DNA of 64,000 nt from Papilionanthe hookeriana x Papilionanthe teres. Its lineage: Eukaryota > Streptophyta > Magnoliopsida > Asparagales > Orchidaceae. Below are positions 12,325 through 24,683 of the stretch, piece after piece (the first letter of the stretch is position 1; every line of letters begins with the position of its first letter). Position numbers and translations under genes: made by a program. The stretch lies in contig CM040422.1 in NCBI GenBank assembly GCA_022702705.1, forward strand, positions 36,975,270 to 37,039,269, given 5' to 3'. A model generated the notes under the pieces. It searched no databases, was not told the origin of the DNA, and saw only the letters and a list, made by a program, of their open reading frames with translations.

Positions 12325-14485
12325 TGTCGGCATATTTTTAGGTTGAGTGTTGTATTTTTGAAAAGAGGTCCCCTACAGAAATTGTTGGTGAATTTTTAAT
12401 TTAATTTAAATAAATAATTTAAAAAGTAGTATTTTATTTTGAAAATAATTTTAAATTTGAAAATTTTAAGATATGAAATTAAACTGATCTCACATCCCAA
12501 ATAGTTTATATAAACGAGCACCTGCACCATAAGTTGTATATCTATCCCGGAGAGTAGACACACTTTGCTTGATGATGGGGCTCGGTTAAATAAACTAGAA
12601 GATTTGTGACATTCGTTTGGTCTACGAACCAATTTTATAAGCCGACAAGTTCCCCGCTTAATATAAAAGAATTAAGCGGGGTTTATATTACACAGGTTCT
12701 TAAAGTTCCCTATAAGGACAAGCCCCTATAGTTAATTACATCTTAAATGAAGTGAATCATTTAAGAAAACTCTCGATAATGATTAGTGGTTTAGCTCTCA
12801 AGAATTTCAAAGTTTAAGGTTTTCAAAGGATTTGAGTTTTAGAAATTTCAATAGGGAATGGATCAAATTTGGAACATTTATTTTTAGGAGTCCAAAGGAA
12901 GAAAAATAGGAGAAGCTGAGGATCCAAGAAGAATCTTGGCAACTTCCCAAACTATCCTATTGTTTGGCTTGGATTTAAGAAAATCCTAATATTATCAGAT
13001 ATTTCAATCTTTCCAATTTTAATTAATTTGGACTTATATTTGTATGATAAAATCATACAAATAGCCTCGAAGATATGAGGGTTTATGTCGTACTAAACGA
13101 CTACCTCGGAGTCCTAAGACCGGTTAGAGCTTAATTTACATGACATGATTATGCAAATGCCTAATGAAGAGTTGAGGACTTATGTTGTACTAGGCAAACT
13201 ACCTCGAAGTCCTATGGTTTGGTTATTTGATTCTAAGAAAGTTTTGCTGAAGTAGATCCGAGTTTTGCTGATGACGATGGCCGAGCTGCCCACCATGCTC
13301 CAAGCTCCTTGTTGTTGTAGAGGTTTAGTTTTAGAAGTCATAAATCAGGAGATGAGAGAAGTGTTTCGGTTTAGAGAAAAATCTTAGAGTTCAAGTGTTT
13401 TTTAATATTTTAATTAAAACAAATCTTAAAGTTGGTTAAACAGAACCGATTAAGATCCCACGGTTCCGTCATCCCGGCACTGTTATTTTCATTGAATTCA
13501 CTTAGTCCAGATGAATTTACTAAACTCAACTGAATGAGTTCCACACTTTCATTTAGACCGTGGGAAATCCCGTTAGCAACATGTGGGTTACATCATCCGA
13601 GGTATTCCCGATCATTCAATGAGACGTTTTAATTTAGTTGCAATTGTAGTTTTCTTGTTCTGTTTGTGATTAAATTTTGAGTTGTTTTATATTTTGAAAT
13701 GTTGTGGCGGTGAAATTTATCTTGCAGTGATTTTTAATTTAGTTTTGGTTTCAGTTCAGGGACTACCCTAAAGGTTTCGGTTTTCATGCAACAGTTGTTT
13801 ATCATGCAAGAAAAGTAAAATACAGTGCATGTATGTAAATTGCGATAAAGTAAATTGCAATAAAATAAAAGCGTACCTGGAGGGTCTTCCCGTCATCCCA
13901 AGCTACACTTAAAACACATGTTAAGGCATTTAAATATTTCAACAAGTATCTAGGTAAAGCTAAGGGAGAGGTTTTGGTTGTCTACCAAAGTCCTAATCCT
14001 ATAGTTAGTCATCTCCTATAACGTCTAGGTTCTTGTGTTTTGGTTTAAGGACTATTTTCTTCATCAAAGAAACAATTAAATTCAATTGTTCTTATAAACA
14101 CCCTATCATATTGAGGAAGTGCTTAAGACGAGTCTTAAACATCTTTTCAATACCTCTAGGATTGTTTTAAGTTCAAGAAAATTTAATTATACAATTGAAT
14201 TAATCATCCAGGGATTTAAGTTTTGTTCTCTTGCACAGTGAACTGGGACATTTGAATATCCTATAAGTGAAGTAACACTTCACTTGATATCTCATTTAAG
14301 AGTTATAACAATAAGAGCTTTAATAGGGCAAATCAAATTATTAAGTATTTTAATGATTTAAACTTAATGATTTAATTTTAATTTTGACTTGATTATAAAA
14401 AATTAGTTTAAGTTCAGAATAGTGTTCAAATTATTTTAGATTTAATTCTTAATGATTTAATTTAGGTTTGTTGATAAATGATTTT

Positions 14486-14780
14486 GATTTAATTTAATTC
14501 AATTTAATTTAATTTTTAATTTAATTTAATTTAATTTAATTTAATTTAATTTAATTTAATTTAATTTAAGTTTAATTTAATTTAATTTAACTTGATTTGA
14601 TTTAATTTTGATTTAATTTAATTTAATTTAATTTAATTTAATTTAATTTAATTTAATTTAATTTTAATTTTAATTTAATTTTAATTTAATTTAATTTTAA
14701 TTTAATTTCAATTTAATTTTAATTTAATTTAGTTTTAATTTAATTTTAATTTTAATTTAATTTAATTTTAGTTTAATTTA
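14486..14780. repeat. (TTTAA)n microsatellite inside the outer LTR
   Basis: About 300 bp of TTTAA repeats with occasional TTTTAA units. The same array sits at the same place in every LTR of the family in this window. Confidence 0.95.
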
Positions 14781-17015
14781 AATTTAGATTATTATTTTAA
14801 TTAATTTTTTTTAATTAAGAATTAAGTATTATTGAAGTGATTTATTTAGGGATTTTTAAATTAAAGAATAAATATCCTCTTAAATAATATCCCTACTTTA
14901 ATAATTCCAATTTCTATTATTCTTCCAAAATTCCAATTAAATAATTAATTAAAGTTTTATTTTAATTATTTTTTTTGAAATAGTTAGTAGGTTTCTACCC
15001 TTAATCATTTAAGTTTCAATCATCCAAAATCAGTTTAAAATCAAATATTTTACCCTCCCTTTTGATTAATCCTAAAATTTTTAATTAAGGGTTGAAATTT
15101 TTAATTACCCTTTTGCCCTTCAAGCTTAATAATTCTATAACTCATTAAATTAAGCTCAAATGAAATTGAAATTTTTATGTAACCTCACTCACATGTCAAT
15201 TAAGACATTAGAGGAGAAAATGTGATTTTTACGTATTTAATTTATTTATGTAATTATTTTTGATGGAAAATAGGGGTTTTCGAGGAAAATTCAACAACAT
15301 GACCAAGGAAATTCTTCTATCCTTGAGAAAATTATGGGATGTTCCCAATGACTAGAGGACCATTTGGACCAATTTTGGTGATTGTTTGAATTATATTTTA
15401 TTTATTAGAATTATTTTGAGTTTTGGAGTATTAATTAATTTTAAAATAAAATTAAATTTGAAAAAAGGATTTTATATTTTTCTTAAATCTCTCTAACATC
15501 AAGAAGTCTAGAGAAGTAAATTTTATATTTTTTCTAATTTTTCTTTGATTTATTAGAATTATTTTAATGAAAAGGTTGGAAAATACATTTTTTAATATTA
15601 AAAACTAGATTAAGCCTTTAAAATTCAATATCTTATCCTAGGGACTTAAGAAAAATATTTGGTTTGTTCCTAAGTAATTAGAATTCAAAATGTGACATTT
15701 TTGTGATTTTTAATATTTTAATGATTTTTATTATTTTTTAATTATTAAAAATATTAAAATAATGATAAAAATCAATTTTTTTAGAAAATTATAATTTTAA
15801 TTTTCCTTAGTTCCTCTGATATCAGAGAAGCTCCAAAACCATTTTTGTGAATTTTTGAAAAGTATTTTGTGAGTTATGAATTTTTAAAGTTTAATTTTAC
15901 TTATTGAGCTTAATCAACCCATTTGGTGAATGAAATCAAGTCCAATTAGTTTCAAATTTTTAAGTGAGACTCTCTTGACCCTAAAGGACAGTGGAGAATT
16001 ATTTTCAAGTCAATTTGATGTATAGTTAGCCCTAATTAATTTAAGTTCAATTTTGGGTATTTAGACAAATTAGGGTTATTCCAAGTGAATTAACTCAAAA
16101 CTTATTTTTCCTAGGTTCCTCTGGCCATAAGAAACATCACCAAATTTTCCTAGAATTTATTTCTCAACATGCTAATTATTGGAATTAAAATACTCAAAAC
16201 AGTAACATGCAATTAAAAAATCAATAACTTCTCATAGGGATGGCCTCTGACCTTGGAAAATTCAGGAAATGTTCCCAAGTTCAGAGGCTTTAAAAGCCTT
16301 ATGGTCTCATGCCATGGTGAATTATCTATGTGCATGGAGAATTGAAATAGTGCAGAGAGTAATTAAATCATTAAAAATAAAATACTAAATGAAATTAATT
16401 GATTTCTTTTCCAAATTATTCTCCTATGTTCACTGAGCAAGAGGGTATTTTTATTTTATTTTTAGGATTTTCTACACAAATTTATGGATTTTCTAAGTTC
16501 TGGTAATTAAATAAATCCATAAAATCCTATTTTTCTATTTATCTGAATCGGTGCCACGTCATCCTTAGCATCTCCAAACAGCCACGCGGCGCTTTCTGGT
16601 TCTGCGCCGCCATCCGACTCAGTGCTCCAGGGGCCCGCGGTTCATGTACCATCTCGCTATCCGGCTAGATCCCGACAGTCCGCACGATACACACTCGATC
16701 TGACGGCTCCTGGTCATAGTCTACGACTGGTGTGAACCCGTGACCGTCCACACTAAAAACCTAAGAACTCACTCGACTCTCAATGGATTTTTGTGTTCTT
16801 ATGCTCTATGTATTCGTCTTGAAGAGACGAACACATCCATATGGTAAACATGCATTGAAATCGATTCATATCAAATGGAGAATCTCCAGGAGCTCGGGAG
16901 GAAGAGAGAGTTCATACCTTTGCTCAGAGAAGTGAAGCTTCGATGCGAGAGTTTTGTCGAAGTTAGATTGGGTCCAAGCAAGCTCCGGATGAAGTCCCTT
17001 GGCACGGTGAATTGC

Positions 17016-17240
17016 CTAGGTACAAAAGTGACCACGACCGATCACAAAGCTTGGAGGCTGGAGCAAGCTTGGGTGGCACGGAGAGGGGCTTTCATTGGGG
17101 AACTTTTCCTCTTGGTACGGTGAAGGTGTAGGACCAATCAATTTGGAGATTGGCTCACCTGTAGTGAAGTGTCCTGTTTTTGGGTGGAATTTAGACTGCG
17201 AAATTGAGCTGCGGTAATGGGGATTAGGGCAAATGGACAC
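17016..17240 (-). CDS. Small leader frame in the outer LTR (hypothetical)
   Basis: A 74-codon frame lies just downstream of the LTR TATA motif in element sense. Its middle, with LIGPTPSPYQ, corresponds in frame to LIDPTPSPDQ in the frames at 30373-30705 and 51063-51428 of the inner LTRs. It is proline- and serine-rich with no known domain. It may be an upstream ORF in a long leader, or simply chance openness in GC-rich DNA; the + strand is also open here. Confidence 0.25.
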   Translation of the reverse strand: MSICPNPHYRSSISQSKFHPKTGHFTTGEPISKLIGPTPSPYQEEKFPNESPSPCHPSLLQPPSFVIGRGHFCT

Positions 17241-17340
17241 TGGAGATCAATTGCTCTAAGTGTGGAGAGTGGTCTGGGACAATTTTGGTAGAGTTTCAGT
17301 AAGTTTGTTTCAGCACCTCCCCCATGTCCGAGAGAGGTGG

Positions 17341-17352
17341 TGTTTAAATAGG
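17341..17352 (-). promoter_or_regulatory. LTR TATA motif, outer element
   Basis: The - strand reads CCTATTTAAACA followed by CACCTCTCTCGG. The same CCTATTTAAACACC lies in the GC-rich centre of both inner LTRs although the surrounding sequence has diverged, which makes it the best candidate for the pol II promoter. Transcription would then start near 17310, giving U3 about 2.4 kb and R plus U5 about 5 kb. Confidence 0.6.
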
Positions 17353-17849
17353 CATGGCTGGAGGCTCTCCTAGGGGGAGTTAGTGGTTGGAATTAGCTTC
17401 TCTGGTGAGGAGAAGAACAGCCATGGTGGCCATTAGGCATGGGGCAACTCAGCATGTGAGAATTCCAAGCTTAGGCTCACATGATGCTCTCAAGTGTGGT
17501 GTTTTTTGGCGGCCCAGGTGGCTGGCCGGCAGGCATGGGTCACCCTCAGGGTCAGGAGGTCCAGGTCTGGGGTTTAGTGCAAGCAATTGACCAATGCCAT
17601 GTGTAAAGAGCTTGGATTAAAATGGCATGGGGGAGAGGCCATTTTGGCTTGATTTGGTCCAAGCCGTGGTTTTGGGTTAGGTTCACCTCCCCATGACCTG
17701 GTTTTGGGCTGAAAAAAAAAACAGTTGGGTCAGCTAGGAAGTGGTGGTGAAGTCCCCATCCAAGGTGATGTGGTTAAACATGTTTTAGTGTGTAGCATGG
17801 AAGGGGTTAAAAAGGCTTAATGAAGGATTAAGAAAGGGGGCCCTCCTTT

Positions 17850-19200
17850 TGCTACTTTGGGTATGGTCACATTTCAAACCCCCCATGGCTTCATATGGCT
17901 TGTAAATAGCTCATATTTGGCTCCATTTGGCTTTGGAAAAGTTAGCTTTGTTTCATGAAAATGGCTTTTAAGGAGTTTTGGTAATTTAGGGGTGATTTGA
18001 TAGGATTTGGAATATGGCTTAGTTTAGAAAAATTTGATGGCTAATTTAGGACTTAGGGATGATTTTAATTGAGTGAGGATGTGATGAGATTGTAATGTGG
18101 GCCTTAGGATGGGTTTGGACTTTTGAAATTCTTTTAAGAATGGGCTTTTAGGAAGATTTAAAAAGTCGGGCTTTATGCTTAAAAATAAATTCATGGATGG
18201 GATTTTTTTGTAAAATTTTGGGCCAAGTAATTGTTGGGATTGGTTTAGGGATGTGTCATGGGTGATTTGAAGCAAGTTTGAGGTGATTTGGAATTGGATT
18301 GGGTCTAATTTGGGTCTCTTTGGTAATAGAGTCCAAATGGGTCAAAATGAGCCATCTTGGGCTAAAATTGGGCTAATGTTGAAATTGATATAAAATTAAT
18401 GTTGGGAAATGTTTATGGGGGTGTTACAAATAGGTTTCAACTTTATTTGGGTTTTGATTTTGGGATTTGGGCCCATTTGGGTTAGGTTTGGGTGTAGGCC
18501 CATTTAAAGAATTTTGGGTTTGGGTTGAAATTGAGTAAGGTTTGGGTGTAAATTTTGGGCAAATCATGTTATTGTTTTGTTTTTGGGGATTCTAGGAAGG
18601 TTTTAGAGAAGATTTGGGTCAAATTGGGATTGAATTGGGTTGGTTTGAGCTAGGTTTAGGTCATGGGCCAAAATTGGGCCTTAAGCTTTTAAAATGAAAT
18701 TGGATTCAAATGCCAATAAAATTGGGCTTGAATTTGATCTATATTGATATTTGGGATATTGAATTGAAGTTTAGAATTGAATTGGACCAAAATTGAGACC
18801 AATTGGGGTGAGTAGGTTTGACATTGGGTTCATTTGGGTTTAAAATCGGCTAAATTGGGGGTTTTGGTACAAGTGGAGTAAATTGACAAAATTGGCCCAT
18901 GGTGTAGTTGGAAAAAATGAAATTGGTAATATTTGGGATTTTTTGGAATTTTTTGGGAATTTTCTGATTTTTTGGATTTTTGGGTCAAGAGGGGCATTTT
19001 GGTAATTTGGAGGGTATTGGGGGTATTTTTAGAAATTTTGGTATTTTTTGCTGGAGATAGTCAACTTGAGTGGGTGAAAATGTTTAGGATTGATTTTGAG
19101 GACTTTTAGGTGATTTGGAGATTTTGCAGGATTTGGGCAATTTTAAGGGCTTTTCGTAGGTTTGATGGGTATAGGGTCCCCGGGGTCAAAAATTGAAATT
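17850..19200. other. Strand-asymmetric G/T-rich segment of U3
   Basis: The + strand is rich in GGG runs spaced by T-rich words (TTGGGTTAGGTTTGGGT) and very poor in C for well over 1 kb. The transcribed sense is therefore C/A-rich. The asymmetry recurs in the inner LTRs (31700-32450 and 52350-53080) and, complemented, in the solo LTR (55860-56800). Confidence 0.7.
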
Positions 19201-19745
19201 TTGGAAGAATGAAGATTGATCAAATATGAGTGAAATGGAATCACTTTGGTTGAGCCATGAAGTCATATTAAGCATATATGAGCCATGAGAGGACTCATTG
19301 GAGGCATTCACTATGTTGTTCCTAACCCTCTTAACCAGGGGCTTAGGGGTTAAGGTCCATCCATATGAATTACTTACATGAGTCAGGGAGTCAAGTTGGG
19401 TAAGGTGTGGTTTTAGGATTTGGATTGTGTGTGAGAGAGTGTAGAATGTGAGTGTAGTGAGTGTGTAAGTTAACCCTCACCAGACTAGGCCATCCAAGGT
19501 AGTCCTAAGGCCAAAGAGTCCTATAGGGAACTCATCCTTTAAACCATCACATTTGATTTCAACCCTCTAGGTGATTAGGGGTCTACAATCAAGCTTATGG
19601 CATTTGCAGAGAGTCAAGAAGTGGTTTAAATTTCTAAGGGATGGGTCCCAATTCTAGTCCTCTAAGATAGTCAAAGGAAAAGCCTAAGGCTAGATCCTAA
19701 ACACTAAAGAGGGAAGAGAAGACCTCATCGAAAATGAGGTCGACA

Positions 19746-20089
19746 AATGGACTCCGATAGGTGAGGTGTGCTGACGGAGCACACCGCGCGTGTTGGCGTT
19801 GACCGAAAAGATCAACAAAACCAACACAGATTCCCAAATGATAAACTTGGGACAGAGTAGAAGAACTTCCGCTGGGGAGTATCGGGTATATCTCCAAGAC
19901 TGGAGGTTCCTGAATTCTCGCTGGAGAATGGAAAAGGAGGTGAACTCCAAATCACATGATCTGGGGAATTCGATTTAGATTTCATTTCATTTCATGTTCA
20001 AGATTTGATGTGTAAGTTTAGATTTTGAGTTTTAATTTAGATTGAAGATTGATTTAAAATTAATTTGAGGAAATTTGGATTTGAAATGA
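19746..20089 (-). other. Outer element, extreme 3' internal region
   Basis: This is non-coding and homologous to 33012-33390 of the inner element. Next to the LTR the - strand reads CCTATCGGAGTCCATT, the degraded counterpart of the inner polypurine-like CCTATTGGGGGTCCATT. A hairpin with stems GTGTTGG/CCAACAC and TTGA/TCAA lies at about 19792-19828. Confidence 0.6.
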
Positions 20090-23000
20090 GAATTAAAACC
20101 TAGGTTCCAATCTCAGGATTGCAAAGAAAACTGGAATTTAGGTACCAGCCTTGGAATGAGAATCGGAGTTTAAGTGTCAATTGAAAAGGATGAGAATCAG
20201 AATTTAGGTACTGATATCGAAAGTTTAAAGGGAGCTGGAATTGAAATTTAAGTATTAATCCTGGGAGAGAATCGAAATTTAAGTATCGATCTCGAAAGAT
20301 GGGAGGCGAATTTAGTCATCGTCCTCGAAGAAGAGCTGGAATTTAGGTACCGGTCTCGAAAGTTGAGAATTGAAATTTAGGTATCAATTCAGATGAGAAT
20401 CGAAATTTAGGTATCGGTCTCAGAAAGAGAGTCAGAATTTAGGTACCGACCTCGATAGGAGAGAACTGGAATGTAGGTACCAGTCTTGGAAATTTTGAAT
20501 TGAAATTTAGGTATCAATTCGGGTGAGAATCAAAATTTAGGTATCGATCTCGGAAAGAGAACTGGAGTTTAGGTACCAGTCTCGAAAATTTTGAATTTAA
20601 ATTTAGGTATCAATTCGGGTGAGAATCAAAATTTAGGTATCGATCTCGAAATGAGAACTGGAATGTAGGTACCAGTCTCAGAAATTTTGAATTGAAATTT
20701 AGGTATCAATTCGGATGAGAATCAAAATTTAGGTATAGATCTCAAAAAGGATGAGAATCAGAATTTAGGTGCTGATCTCGGAATGAGAACTAGAATTTAG
20801 GTACTAGTCTCGAAATGAGAGCTAGAATTTAGCTACCAGTCTCGGAAATTTAGAATTGAAATTTAGGTATCAATTCGGATGAGAATCAAAATTTAGGTAT
20901 CGATCTCGAAAGGAGAGTCGGAATTTAGGTACCGACCTCAAAATGAGAACTGGAATTTGGGTACCAGTCTTGAAATGAGAGCTGGAATTTAGGTACCAGT
21001 CTCAGAAGTTTAGAATTGAAATTTAGGTATCAATTCGGATGAGAATCAAAATTTAGGTATTGATCTCGAAAGGAGAGTCAGAATTTAGGTACTGACCTCG
21101 AAATGAGAACTGGAATTTGGGTACCAGTCTCAGAAGTTTAAAATTGAAATTTAGGTATCAATTCCAAAGAGAATCGAAATTTAGGTATCGATCTCGAAAG
21201 GAGAGTCAGAATTTAGGTACTGACCTTGAAACGAGAACTGGAATTTGGGTACCAGTCTCGGAAGTTTAGAATTGAAATTTAGGTATTAATTCAAAAGATA
21301 ATCAAAATTTAGGTATCGATCTCGACAGGAGAGTCGGAATTTAGGTACCGACCTCGAAATGAGAACTGGAATTTGGGTACCAGTCTCGGAAGTTTAGAAT
21401 TGAAATTTAGGTATCTATTCGATGAGAATCGAAATTTAGGTATCGATCTCGAAAGGAGAGTCGGAATTTAGGTACCGACCTCAAAATGAGAACTGGAATT
21501 TAGGTACCAGTCTCGGAAGTTTAAAATTGAAATTTAGGTATCAATTCGGATGAGAATCGAAATTTAGGTATCGATCTCGAAAGGAGAGTCGGAATTTAGG
21601 TACCGACCTCGAAATGATAACGGAATTTAGGTACCGGTCTCGAAATTTTGAATTGAAATTTAGGTATCAATTCGTATGAGAATCGAAATTTAGGTATCGA
21701 TCTCGAAAGGAGAGTCGAAATTTAGGTACCGACCTCAAAATGAGAACTGGAATTTAGGTACCAGTCTCGGAAGTTTAGAATTGAAATTTAGGTATCAATT
21801 CAGATGAGAATCGAAATTTAGGTATCGGTCTCAGAAAGAGAGTCGGAATTTAGGTACCGACCTCGATAGGAGAGAACTGGAATGTAGGTACCAGTCTTAG
21901 AAATTTTGAATTGAAATTTAGGTATCAATTCGGGTGAGAATCGAAATTTAGGTATCGATCTCGGAAAGAGAACTGGAGTTTAGGTACCAGTCTCGAAAAT
22001 TTTGAATTTAAATTTAGGTATCAATTCGGGTGAGAATCAAAATTTAGGTATCGATCTCGAAATGAGAACTGGAATGTAGGTACCAGTCTCAGAAATTTTG
22101 AATTGAAATTTAGGTATCAATTCGGATGAGAATCAAAATTTAGGTATAGATCTCAAAAAGGATGAGAATCAGAATTTAGGTGCTGATCTCGGAATGAGAA
22201 CTAGAATTTAGGTACTAGTCTCGAAATGAGAGCTAGAATTTAGCTACCAGTCTCGGAAGTTTAGAATTGAAATTTAGGTATCAATTCGGATGAGAATCAA
22301 AATTTAGGTATCGATCTCGAAAAGAGAGTCGGAATTTAGGTACCGACCTCAAAATGAGAACTGGAATTTGGGTACCAGTCTTGAAATGAGAGCTGGAATT
22401 TAGATACCAGTCTCAGAAGTTTAGAATTGAAATTTAGGTATCAATTCGGATGAGAATCAAAATTTAGGTATCGATCTCGAAAGGAGAGTCAGAATTTAGG
22501 TACTGACCTCGAAATGAGAACTGGAATTTGGGTACCAGTCTCGGAAGTTTAAAATTGAAATTTAGGTATCAATTCCAAAGAGAATCGAAATTTAGGTATC
22601 GATCTCGAAAGGAGAGTCGGAATTTAGGTACTGACCTTGAAACGAGAACTGAAATTTGGGTACCAGTCTCGGAAGTTTAGAATTGAAATTTAGGTATCAA
22701 TTCAAAAGATAATCAAAATTTAGGTATCGATCTCGACAGGAGAGTCGGAATTTAGGTACCGACCTCGAAATGAGAACTGGAATTTGGGTACCAGTCTCGG
22801 AAGTTTAGAATTGAAATTTAGGTATCAATTCAATGAGAATCGAAAATTAGGTATCGATCTCGAAAGGAGAGTCGGAATTTAGGTACCGACCTCAAAATGA
22901 GAACTGGAATTTAGGTACCAGTCTCGGAAGTTTAGAATTGAAATTTAGGTATCAATTCGGATGAGAATCGAAATTTAGGTATCGATCTCGAAAGGAGAGT

Positions 23001-23935
23001 CGGAATTTAGGTACCGACCTCGAAATGATAACTGGAATTTAGGTACCAGTCTCAGAAATTTTGAATTGAATTTTAGGTATCAATTCGTATGAGAATCGAA
23101 ATTTAGGTATCGATCTCGAAAGGAGAGTCGAAATTTAGGTACCGACCTCAAAATGAGAACTGGAATTTAGGTACCAGTCTTGGAAGTTTAGAATTGAAAT
23201 TTAGGTATCAATTCGGATGAGAATCGAAATTTAGGTATCGATCTCGAAAGGAGAGTCAGAATCTAGGTATCGACCTCGAAATGAGAACTGAAATTTAGGT
23301 ACCAGTCTCGGAAGTTTAGAATTGAAATTTAGGTATCAATTTGGATGAGAATCGAAATTTAGGTATCGATCTTTAAAGGAGAGTCGGAATTTAGGTACCG
23401 ACCTCGAAAAGAGAACTGAAATTTAGGTACCAGTCTCAGAAATTTTCAATTGAAATTTAGGTATCAATTCGGATGAGAATCAAAATTTAGGTATCGATCT
23501 CGAAAGGAGAGTCGGAATTTAGGTACCAACCTCGAAATGAGAACTGGAATTTAGGTACCAGTCTCGGAAGTTTAGAATTGAAATATAGGTATCAATTCGG
23601 ATGAGAATCGAAATTTTGGTATCGATCTCGAAAGGAGAGTCAGAATTTAGGTACCGACCTCGAAATGAGAACTGGAATTTGGGTAACAATCTCAGAAGTT
23701 TTGAATTGAAATTTAGGTATCAATTCAAAAGAGAATCGAAATTTAGGTATCGATCTCGAATGAGAGTCAGAATTTAGGTACCTACCTCGAAAGAAGAGAA
23801 CTGGAATTTAGGTACCAGTCTCGGAATTTAGAATTGAAATTTAGGTATCAATTCGGATGAGAATCGAAATTTAGGTATTGATCTCGGAATGAGAACTGGA
23901 ATTTAGGTACCAGTCTCGGAAGTTGTAATGTATGA
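20090..23935 (-). repeat. Outer 3' tandem array: about 120 hairpin subunits of ~32 bp
   Basis: The array is built from subunits of about 32 bp, usually in groups of four (about 126 bp). Each subunit has a constant core AATTTAGGTA flanked by 5-bp arms that are reverse complements. Examples are ATCGA/TCGAT at 21556-21575, GTCGG/CCGAC at 21588-21607, ATTGA/TCAAT at 21652-21671, ACTGG/CCAGT at 21746-21765, GTCAG/CTGAC at 21077-21096, ATCAG/CTGAT at 20757-20776 and ACTAG/CTAGT at 20789-20808. Some subunits have one mismatch. A larger repeat of 1411 bp is superimposed. In element sense the array lies between ORF3 and the 3' LTR, so it would form the 3' UTR of the RNA. Confidence 0.95.
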
Positions 23936-24683
23936 AGAAGGACCCAGTCTCATGCCATCAGAACGAAATCAAACAAAGTTCGTGGCTCCGTGTCAATAGA
24001 CCTAGTCAATCTCCGTATAAGAGGGAAGGGAGATCACAGAAAATCAAAAGGGTTTCGATGTGACGAAAAGGGTGTGGGATTTTTGAAATTTGCAGTGTGA
24101 GTTTTCCGTGAGGAAGAACCATCCCGAAAGAGGTTTCAAAGTAGTTTGAAGTAGATTTTGGTCGAGGAAGAATTGAAGGATTTGAAAGAGATAGATTGAG
24201 ATTGTAATTCCATTTGAGATTCATTTTTCATTTTGTTTGTCCTTTAATGATCCAATTTTATTTTTGTTGTTTATTTGATGTTCACGTGAATTTTATTTGG
24301 TGTTCTTGTGGATTTGAAGTTCTTTTGAATATTTCAATTTCTAAGAAAGATTCTTATTTATTTCTCTTTTCTTTTTTGTTCTTCGTTCAAAGTTCATTTA
24401 ACTCTAATGGCGTTTCCCAGTCAATTTGCATAAAAAGAGGTGAAGGCAAAATGTGACATGGTCACTTTCATTCCAATCTTGTTGAAGATACATCATACAA
24501 CTCGATATGAGATATTTCTCAAAACGGACTATGTATGATTCTTGTTGATCCATCCAAAAAGTATATGTTAAAAAATTCATGTCTGAATAATGAGATACAC
24601 GGTCAATAACATCACCTTCTAAGCCGTCCTTGGCAGGAGTGTCGCATGGATGTGCATTGAAGGTGTGCTATTTCTCGTGTAAC
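23936..24683 (-). other. Outer element, 3' UTR between ORF3 and the array
   Basis: This segment is homologous to 35500-35955 of the inner element from about 24230 rightward (shared words CATTTTGTTTGTC, AAGTTCATTTAACT, GGTGAAGGC, ATGTGACATGGTCAC). No gene is seen; the open frames at 24006-24224 and 24214-24456 are not shared with the inner copy. Confidence 0.6.

Larger units (their letters stand above)
12325..19745 (-). repeat. 3' LTR of the outer element (7.4 kb)
   Basis: It starts TGTCGGCATATTTTTAGG at 12325 and ends GAGGTCGACA at 19745; in element sense these are the LTR 3' and 5' ends. It is collinear with the inner LTRs (25763-33011 and 46341-53647) but clearly more diverged from them than they are from each other, so it is a different subfamily. 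Landmarks in + order are the AT-rich U5 part, a pentanucleotide microsatellite, a GC-rich centre (16550-17600) with the TATA motif, and a G/T-rich segment (17850-19200). The non-coding part holds no host gene. Confidence 0.9.

Noticed and set aside
14486..14780. (TTTAA)n as a centromeric or matrix-attachment element
   Set aside because: It is an ordinary LTR-borne microsatellite that recurs at the same LTR position in every copy; nothing else supports such a role.
18470..18560. Telomere-like TTTGGGTTAGG words as an interstitial telomere
   Set aside because: They are not in register with TTTAGGG and are part of the general G/T skew of U3.
20090..23935. Array as a coding tandem-repeat protein
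   Set aside because: No frame stays open through the units; TAG occurs in the core of nearly every unit.
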